Of a DNA stretch of 8,858 bases, positions 1 through 4,693 are shown piece by piece. The DNA is from ZC4RG19 sp036279475 (GTDB lineage: Bacteria; Actinomycetota; Acidimicrobiia; Acidimicrobiales; VFJN01), in NCBI GenBank assembly GCA_036279475.1, contig DASUJB010000225.1:1-8858 (forward strand), written 5' to 3'. The position numbers and the translations under genes were made by a program. The number at the start of each line of letters is the position of its first letter. Position 1 is the first letter of the stretch. The notes beneath the pieces are model-generated. The model saw only the letters and a program-made list of their open reading frames with translations. It was not told where the DNA came from and did no database searches.

Positions 1-1246
1 CGACGTCACGGTGGCGGTGGGAGCGCACGTCGAGCGGGGTGACCGGTTGGGCACGGCGGGAGAGCGGCTGCACCTCGGGGCCCGGGCGGGAGACGCCTAC
101 CTCGACCCGGCCGCCCTCTTCGGCGACGGCGCCGCCGTCGAGCTGGTGCCCTTCGAGGTGGCGCCGGGGTCGACGCCCGACGCGGAGCGGCGGGCGCTGG
201 TCGACCTCACCCTGGGCCGCGGCCCGCACCTGGTCGACCTGCGGGCCGCGGCGTCGTGGCTGGCCGACCGGCTCGCCGTGCGCCCGCCGGGACCGGCCGG
301 CCTGGCGATGGCCGCCGACCTGGTGGAGGGGCTGGCGGCCCCGGGACCGTGCTCGTCGGGCCCGCCACCGGCCCACCCGGCGGCGGGTGCCCGACGCGTG
401 GCCGTGACGGTGGCCGGCCTGGGCTCGAGCAGCGGCCCGGCCACCATCGACGACCTGCCCTTCCGGGACCTGGGCTACCACCGGGGCGCGGTGGTGCGCT
501 TCAGCTACGCCGGGGGCCGGACCCCGGGCACGGGGGAGGACGTCGTGCCGGAGGTGGCGCCTCGGGCGTACACGTCGGCGGACACGCAGGGCGACGTGCA
601 TCGGGCCGCCTCCCGGCTGGCGACGTTGGTCGAGGCCACCGCGGCGGCCGACCCGGAGGCCACCGTCGACCTCTACGCCCACTCGCTGGGCGGCCTGGTG
701 GTGCGCCTGGCGCTGGACCGGCTCCAGCGTGGCGGCTTCCCCCTGTCCCGCCTGGGGATCGTCGTCACCCTGAGCTCGCCCCACCGCGGCGCCGACCTGG
801 CCACCGTGCTGGCCCGGCTCGCCGGGCGGCCGGTCGCCGGCACCGTCCTGGACGGCGCGTCGACCCGGCTCGGCCTCGACCTGGACCCCGATGCCGCCGT
901 CCTGGCGCAGCTCGCCGAGCGCTCCGGCGTCGTGACCGACCTCGCCGAGGCCGGCGTCCCGGAGGGCGTGCGCCTGCTGTCGCTGGGGGCGCGGGGCGAT
1001 CCGATCGTGCCGGCGCCTCGCACGCAGGTCGACGGCGCCGTCAACGTCACGCTGCCCGTGTCCGGGCCCGGCGCCCACACCGCCGTCGTGACCTCGCCGG
1101 CGGCGGCCGCCGAGGTGGCGCGGGCCCTGGCCGACCAGCCGCCCGGCTGCCAGCCCTGGCACGACGTCCTGGCCGACGTCCTCGTCGGTCAGGCCGTGAC
1201 CGGCCTGGAGAGCCACCTGGGCGCCGTGGTGGGGGCCTCGGGATGA
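1..1246 (+). CDS. M23 (LytM-type) peptidase remnant fused to alpha/beta-hydrolase, 5' partial
   Basis: The reading frame is open from the first bases of the window, so the true start lies upstream; the GTG at 11 is used only for numbering. Residues 1-38 look like the end of an M23 metallopeptidase domain: VGAHVERGDRLGTAG, then LHLGAR and YLDPAALFG. A linker follows. From about residue 130 there is an alpha/beta-hydrolase: a beta-strand plus oxyanion-type loop (VAVTVAGLGSSSG), the nucleophile elbow AHSLGG with Ser225, an acid Asp330 in GARGDPIVP, and His356 in GPGAHT. The triad is in the right order and spacing for a lipase/esterase-like enzyme. M23 proteins cut or bind peptidoglycan peptides, so the fusion suggests a cell-envelope role, but the hydrolase substrate is unknown. 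In the part of the M23 HxH motif that is visible, the first His is replaced by Arg (R19-L20-H21), so peptidase activity is doubtful. Any signal peptide would be outside the window. In mycobacteria a stand-alone M23 gene (Rv2891) also sits beside rpsB, though divergent; here the gene is codirectional. The TGA at 1244 overlaps the putative rpsB promoter. Confidence 0.8.
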   Translation, partial: DVTVAVGAHVERGDRLGTAGERLHLGARAGDAYLDPAALFGDGAAVELVPFEVAPGSTPDAERRALVDLTLGRGPHLVDLRAAASWLADRLAVRPPGPAGLAMAADLVEGLAAPGPCSSGPPPAHPAAGARRVAVTVAGLGSSSGPATIDDLPFRDLGYHRGAVVRFSYAGGRTPGTGEDVVPEVAPRAYTSADTQGDVHRAASRLATLVEATAAADPEATVDLYAHSLGGLVVRLALDRLQRGGFPLSRLGIVVTLSSPHRGADLATVLARLAGRPVAGTVLDGASTRLGLDLDPDAAVLAQLAERSGVVTDLAEAGVPEGVRLLSLGARGDPIVPAPRTQVDGAVNVTLPVSGPGAHTAVVTSPAAAAEVARALADQPPGCQPWHDVLADVLVGQAVTGLESHLGAVVGASG

Positions 1247-1271
1247 CGGATCGTGCCCGCGCCGGTAGGAT
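1243..1271 (+). promoter_or_regulatory. putative rpsB operon promoter
   Basis: ATGACG (1243-1248) matches the -35 consensus TTGACA at four of six positions. It is separated by 17 bp from TAGGAT (1266-1271), a good actinobacterial TANNNT -10 box. The predicted start of transcription is about 1278, which gives a leader of roughly 130 nt before rpsB. The -35 element overlaps the stop codon of the upstream gene, which argues that the ribosomal operon is transcribed independently. Such matches occur by chance, so this is a reasoned candidate only. Confidence 0.45.
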
Positions 1272-1289
1272 CCCCGGGCGCCTCGGGGA
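1271..1289 (+). repeat. inverted repeat downstream of the hydrolase gene
   Basis: TCCCCG (1271-1276) and CGGGGA (1284-1289) are perfect complements around a 7-base loop, 24 bp after the upstream stop codon. The hairpin could end transcription of the upstream gene, but no T-run follows. Its left arm touches the last base of the putative -10 box and straddles the predicted transcription start, so it could equally be a DNA operator or chance in G+C-rich sequence. Confidence 0.35.
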
Positions 1290-1411
1290 CCACCCGTGGC
1301 ACACCGGCCGGCCCGCCCGACCGGCTCCTCCGAACATCGCCTCCGGCCCACCCCACGGTCGCCCCCGGGCGCCGGGCCGGTCACGCCAACCGATGGGAAA
1401 GGACAACCACC
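1278..1411 (+). promoter_or_regulatory. rpsB 5' leader and ribosome binding site
   Basis: This non-coding leader carries several short G+C-rich inverted repeats. Examples are GCCGG (1307-1311) with CCGGC (1321-1325), and CCCGG (1364-1368) with CCGGG (1372-1376) around a three-base loop. A clear Shine-Dalgarno sequence, AAAGGA at 1398-1403, lies 8 nt before the GTG at 1412 and fixes the rpsB start. In E. coli, S2 represses its own operon through the rpsB leader. A similar role here is possible but is not shown by any motif I recognise. Confidence 0.4.
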
Positions 1412-2365
1412 GTGGCTGTCGTCACCATGAAGCAGCTCCTCGAGGCCGGTGTCCACTTCGGGCACCAGACCCGGCGCTGGAACCCGAAGATGAAGCGGTT
1501 CATCTTCGGCGAGCGCAACGGCATCTACATCATCGACCTGGAGCAGACGCTCAGGCGGATCGAGACGGCCTACACCTTCGTGCGCGACGTGGCCGCCAAG
1601 GACGGCACGGTCCTCTTCGTCGGTACCAAGAAGCAGGCCCAGGAGCCGATCCGCCAGTACGCCGAGCGCTCGGGCATGCCCTACGTCAACGAGCGGTGGC
1701 TGGGCGGCATGCTCACCAACTTCCAGACCATGTCGCGGCGGATCGGCAAGATGCTCGAACTGGAGCGCCAGCGGAACGTCGGCGACTTCTCGGCGATGCC
1801 CAAGAAGGAAGCGCTGCTGAAGACGCGGGAGCTCGACAAGCTCACGCGCTACCTGGGCGGCATCCGGTCCATGGAGAAGCTGCCACAGGCCCTCTTCGTG
1901 CTGGACACCAAGAAGGAGCACATCGCCGTCACCGAGGCCAACAAGCTCGGCATCCCGGTGGTGGCGGTGGTGGACACCAACTGCGATCCCGATGTGATCG
2001 ACTACGTGATCCCGGGCAACGACGACGCCATCCGCGCCGGCACGCTGCTGTGCCGCGTCATCTCCGACGCCGTGGTGGAAGGGAAGCACATGGCGTCCCT
2101 GACGGCACCCACGGCCTCCCGGTCGGTGCAGGACGAGCAGCGCATCGCCGCCGGGCAGGCCGAGGCCCGGCGCCTGGCCCTCCTCGAGTCCCAGGTGCGC
2201 GAGCAGCGGGTGGCCGGCAACGTCCGTCCCGCCTCCCGCACGCCCGTGGGCGACCTCCCCCTGACCGACAGCGTCGCCCCCGAGGTGGCCGAGGCCACCG
2301 CCAGCGGTCCCGGCGAGCGACCTGCTCCCGCTGGGGCCACCCCCACCGAAACCCAGGAGCCCTGA
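1412..2365 (+). CDS. rpsB: 30S ribosomal protein S2
   Basis: This is a structural protein of the 30S subunit that sits at the head-body junction and is needed for S1 binding and mRNA handling in bacteria that have S1. The start is the GTG at 1412, giving MAVVTMKQLLEAGVHFGHQT, the standard actinobacterial S2 N-terminus, with AAAGGA 8 nt upstream. The in-frame extension back to 1253 is leader. S2 family signatures are plain: HFGHQTRRWNPKMKRFIF (15-32), GIYIIDL (37-43), LFVGTKKQAQ (68-77), RWLGGMLTNF (95-104), DTKKEHIAVTEA (165-176) and DTNCDPD (188-194). The conserved fold ends near residue 228. About 89 further residues follow: a charged, probably helical stretch (about 238-268), then a Pro/Ala/Thr-rich and probably disordered tail. 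The total of 317 aa is longer than the roughly 280-aa mycobacterial S2. The gene leads the operon and ends 5 bp before tsf. Confidence 0.98.
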   Translation: MAVVTMKQLLEAGVHFGHQTRRWNPKMKRFIFGERNGIYIIDLEQTLRRIETAYTFVRDVAAKDGTVLFVGTKKQAQEPIRQYAERSGMPYVNERWLGGMLTNFQTMSRRIGKMLELERQRNVGDFSAMPKKEALLKTRELDKLTRYLGGIRSMEKLPQALFVLDTKKEHIAVTEANKLGIPVVAVVDTNCDPDVIDYVIPGNDDAIRAGTLLCRVISDAVVEGKHMASLTAPTASRSVQDEQRIAAGQAEARRLALLESQVREQRVAGNVRPASRTPVGDLPLTDSVAPEVAEATASGPGERPAPAGATPTETQEP

Positions 2366-2370
2366 GCCCG

Positions 2371-3171
2371 ATGGCCGAGTTCACCGCCAAGGACGTCCAA
2401 GCCCTGCGCCAGGCCACCGGCGCCGGCATGATGGACGCCAAGAAGGCGCTCACCGAGACGGGTGGCGACATGGGCGCCGCCCGCAAGCTGCTGCGGGAGC
2501 GGGGCCTCGCCAAGGCCGACGACCGGGCCGGGCGCGAGAACGCCCAGGGCGCGGTGGCCATCGCCACGGGCGAGGGCACGGTCGGGATGGTGGAGCTGAA
2601 GTGCGAGACCGACTTCGTCGCCAAGTCCGAGGAGTTCGTCGGCCTCACCCAGGCGCTCGCCGAGGCGGTGGCGGCCCAGGGCGAGTCCGGCGTGGCGACC
2701 CACCAGCGGGCGGTCGACGACCTGAAGGTCACCCTGAAGGAGAACATCGAGGTCGGCGGGGTGGTGCAGGTCAAGCTGGCAGGCGGCGAGACCGTGGACA
2801 CGTACCTCCACCGCCAGGAGGGCCGTGGCGTCAACGGCGTGGTGGTGGTTCTCCAGGGCGGCAGCCAGGAGCTGGCGCACGACATCGCCGTGCACGTCGC
2901 CTTCGCCAAGCCCCAGTACCTCACCCGGGACGAGGTGCCCGACGAGGTGGTCGCCGAGGAGCGGCAGACGCTGCTCGACATCACCAGGGCCGAGGGCAAG
3001 CCCGAGGCGGCCTGGCCGAAGATCGTCGAGGGCCGGCTCAACGGGTGGTACAAGGAGCGGGTGCTGCTCGACCAGCCCTACGTCCGGGACGACAAGGTGA
3101 CCGTGGGCCAGCTGGCCGAAGGCGCGGGGGCGACCATCGTGCGCTTCGCCCAGCTGTTCATCGGCGGTTGA
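2371..3171 (+). CDS. tsf: elongation factor Ts
   Basis: EF-Ts is the guanine-nucleotide exchange factor that removes GDP from EF-Tu during translation elongation in the cytoplasm. The product is 266 aa, close to the mycobacterial length. The N-terminal UBA-like domain is clear (MAEFTAKDVQALRQATGAGM, then MDAKKAL). The hallmark TDFVAK (80-85), which contacts EF-Tu, lies in CETDFVAKSEEF. The C-terminal part has HIAVHVAFAKPQYL and KIVEGRLNGWYKERVLLDQPYV, as in other EF-Ts proteins. The ATG at 2371 is preceded by AGGAG (2355-2359), 11 nt away and inside the end of rpsB, so S2 and EF-Ts are likely translationally coupled, as in most bacteria. The frame stays open far upstream, back to 256, but that is read-through of G+C-rich sequence overlapping rpsB and is not coding. 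Confidence 0.97.
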   Translation: MAEFTAKDVQALRQATGAGMMDAKKALTETGGDMGAARKLLRERGLAKADDRAGRENAQGAVAIATGEGTVGMVELKCETDFVAKSEEFVGLTQALAEAVAAQGESGVATHQRAVDDLKVTLKENIEVGGVVQVKLAGGETVDTYLHRQEGRGVNGVVVVLQGGSQELAHDIAVHVAFAKPQYLTRDEVPDEVVAEERQTLLDITRAEGKPEAAWPKIVEGRLNGWYKERVLLDQPYVRDDKVTVGQLAEGAGATIVRFAQLFIGG

Positions 3172-3212
3172 CCCCCGAACCGTCCCCGACGCCGGCCGCC
3201 GTCACCCCCGCC

Positions 3213-3923
3213 GTGCCCTACCGCCGGATCATGCTCAAGCTCTCCGGCGAGGCGTTCGCCGGTGACGTGGGCTACGGCATCGACGGCACGTTCGCCGAGT
3301 ACATCGCCAAGGAGATCGTCGCCGTCCGCACGTCGGGGGTGGACGTGGCCGTGGTGGTGGGTGGGGGCAACATCTGGCGGGGGATGTCCGGCACCGGCGC
3401 GGGCATGGACCGGGCCCAGGCCGACTACATGGGCATGCTGGCCACGGTCATCAACGCCCTGGCGCTGCAGGACACGCTCGAGCGCCTGAATCAGCCCACC
3501 CGCGTCCAGACTGCCATCCACATGGCCCAGGTGGCCGAGCCGTACATCCGCCGGCGCGCCATCCGCCACCTGGAGAAGGGTCGCGTCGTCATCTTCGCCG
3601 GCGGGACGGGCAACCCGTTCTTCACCACCGACACCGCAGCCGCCCTTCGGGCCGTCGAGATCGAGGCCGACGGCATGTTGCGGGGGACGCACTCGGGGGT
3701 GGACGGCCTCTACACCGCCGATCCCCGCACCGATCCCGACGCCACGCGGCTCGACGAGGTGAGCTACCTCGACGTCCTGAACCGGGGGCTGAAGGCCATG
3801 GACTCCACGGCCATCACCCTGTGCATGGACAACCACCTCCCCATCGTCGTGTTCGACCTCCTGGGCCCGGGCAACATCCGGGCCATCGTCGACGGCCAGG
3901 CGATAGGTACGCTCATCCACTAG
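3213..3923 (+). CDS. pyrH: UMP kinase
   Basis: UMP kinase phosphorylates UMP to UDP with ATP in pyrimidine nucleotide synthesis. It belongs to the amino-acid-kinase fold, is usually hexameric, and is typically activated by GTP and inhibited by UTP. Numbered from the GTG at 3213 (236 aa; E. coli 241), the protein shows the phosphate-binding KLSGEAF (9-15), VVVGGGNIWRG (47-57), DYMGMLATV (71-79), GGTGNPFFTTD (130-140), the EADGMLRGTHSGVDGLYTADP region with the DG and ADP turns, and MDNHLPIVVFDL near the end. The start is uncertain. The GTG at 3213 aligns with the core but has no convincing Shine-Dalgarno. A TTG at 3168 would overlap the tsf stop as TTGA and add a Pro/Ala-rich lead of 15 residues with coding-like third positions. 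Mycobacterial PyrH also has such an N-terminal lead. Where E. coli has LKAT the sequence reads LRGT, so a Lys is replaced by Arg. Confidence 0.96.
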   Translation: MPYRRIMLKLSGEAFAGDVGYGIDGTFAEYIAKEIVAVRTSGVDVAVVVGGGNIWRGMSGTGAGMDRAQADYMGMLATVINALALQDTLERLNQPTRVQTAIHMAQVAEPYIRRRAIRHLEKGRVVIFAGGTGNPFFTTDTAAALRAVEIEADGMLRGTHSGVDGLYTADPRTDPDATRLDEVSYLDVLNRGLKAMDSTAITLCMDNHLPIVVFDLLGPGNIRAIVDGQAIGTLIH

Positions 3924-3959
3924 GCGGCCGCTGCCGTCGCCCGCCAGCCAGGAGCACCC

Positions 3960-4532
3960 GTGCCCGACGACGACATGATCGCCATGGTCCTCGACGACGC
4001 CCGCGCGAAGATGTCCCGGGCCGTCGACCACGCTCGCGCCGAGTTCACGGGGGTGCGCACCGGTCGGGCGGCTCCGGCGCTGGTCGAGAAGCTGCCGGTC
4101 GACTACTACGGCACCGAGGTGCCGCTCCAGCAGATCGCCGGCTTCACGGTCCCCGAGGCGCGCCTCCTGGTCATCAGCCCCTACGACAAGGCCGCGATCG
4201 GCGCCATCGAGAAGGCGCTGCGGAACAGCCGCCTGGGCCTGTCGCCCAGCAACGACGGCCAGGTCATCCGGTTGAGCTTCCCGCCCCTCACCGAGGAGCG
4301 CCGCCGCGAGCTCGTCCGGGTCGTGCGGGGCATGGCCGAGGAGGGACGGGTCAGCATCCGGCACGCGCGGCGCGGTGCCCGCCACGACCTCGAGGAGCTC
4401 GAGCGCGACGGTGACATCTCCGTCGACGACCTCGCCCGGGCCGAGAAGGACCTCGACCGTCTCACCCACCACTTCGAGGAGGCCGTCGGTGACGCCCTCG
4501 AGCACAAGGAGCAGGAGCTGCTCGAGGTCTGA
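3960..4532 (+). CDS. frr: ribosome recycling factor
   Basis: RRF works with EF-G to split the post-termination ribosome so that it can start again. The product is 190 aa (E. coli 185) and full length. The family pattern is present throughout: an N-terminal helix (DARAKMSRAVDHARAEF), RTGRAAPALVEKLPVDYYG, then TVPEARLLVISPYDKAAI, AIEKALRNSRLGLSPSNDG, and VIRLSFPPLTEERRRELVR. It ends with the long helices of the three-helix bundle (AEEGRVSIRHARR, then RAEKDLDRL). The start is the GTG at 3960, with AGGAG at 3950-3954, 5 nt before it. The gap from pyrH is 36 bp, consistent with one transcript. In many bacteria uppS follows frr; here it is absent and cdsA is next after a 161-bp gap. Confidence 0.97.
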   Translation: MPDDDMIAMVLDDARAKMSRAVDHARAEFTGVRTGRAAPALVEKLPVDYYGTEVPLQQIAGFTVPEARLLVISPYDKAAIGAIEKALRNSRLGLSPSNDGQVIRLSFPPLTEERRRELVRVVRGMAEEGRVSIRHARRGARHDLEELERDGDISVDDLARAEKDLDRLTHHFEEAVGDALEHKEQELLEV

Positions 4533-4551
4533 GGAGGGCGCCGTCCCCCGG

Positions 4552-4585
4552 GGTGGCGCGAGGGGTGCACCTGGCGCTTGCCACC
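4552..4585 (+). terminator. long imperfect hairpin after frr (possible terminator or attenuator)
   Basis: GGTGGC (4552-4557) pairs with GCCACC (4580-4585). The pairing continues as GCG (4558-4560) with CGC (4575-4577) after a two-base TT bulge, and the palindrome GGTGCACC (4564-4571) lies at the centre. The whole is a nested symmetric element starting 19 bp after the frr stop. No T-run follows, so it is not a standard intrinsic terminator. Many actinobacterial terminators lack a good U-tract, so partial termination between the translation genes and cdsA is plausible but unproven. Confidence 0.35.
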
Positions 4586-4624
4586 ACACGCGCCGGTGAG
4601 ACGTGCAGGATGGTGGGGTGCACC
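4562..4624. repeat. pair of identical GGGGTGCACC sites, 53 bp apart
   Basis: GGGGTGCACC occurs at 4562-4571 and again at 4615-4624, both in the frr-cdsA gap. The inner 8 bases, GGTGCACC, are a perfect palindrome. The 53-bp spacing is about five helical turns, which would put both sites on the same DNA face, as expected for a cooperative or looping repressor. No known regulator is recognised. Confidence 0.35.
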
Positions 4625-4653
4625 CGGGCGAGGACGTCCGGGCGGATGGCTCT

Positions 4654-4672
4654 ACCGCCTCCCGGGAGCGGT
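4654..4672 (+). promoter_or_regulatory. hairpin just upstream of the cdsA ribosome binding site
   Basis: ACCGC (4654-4658) pairs with GCGGT (4668-4672). One C bulge leads into TC/GA pairs and a CCGG loop (4662-4665). It lies 9 bp before the AGGAAG (4682-4687) that serves the GTG at 4694. A stable stem here could insulate or modulate cdsA translation. It could also be a DNA operator, or chance. Confidence 0.3.
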
Positions 4673-4693
4673 GACGACGAGAGGAAGAGCACA

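Noticed and set aside
256..2370. Upstream extension of the tsf frame across the hydrolase gene and rpsB
   Set aside because: The translation is Gly/Arg/Pro-rich with no family features, and it overlaps two well-supported genes. EF-Ts begins at the ATG at 2371 with a Shine-Dalgarno and the standard N-terminus.
2002..3053. Two overlapping antisense frames opposite rpsB and tsf
   Set aside because: They overlap each other in different frames and lie opposite highly conserved genes, so they are shadows.
2601..3167. Upstream extension of the pyrH frame through tsf
   Set aside because: It is a low-complexity shadow frame over the conserved EF-Ts coding region; the UMP kinase core starts near 3213.
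3078..4589. Antisense open frame of 503 codons opposite pyrH and frr
   Set aside because: Long minus-strand frames are expected opposite G+C-rich genes with strong third-position bias. The translation is biased in composition and shows no recognisable domain, while the plus strand carries two conserved genes.
4553..4693. N-terminal extension of cdsA to the first in-frame start
   Set aside because: The 47 extra codons cross the hairpin and repeat region. The GTG at 4694 has a good AGGAAG at proper spacing and begins a sensible hydrophilic N-terminus.
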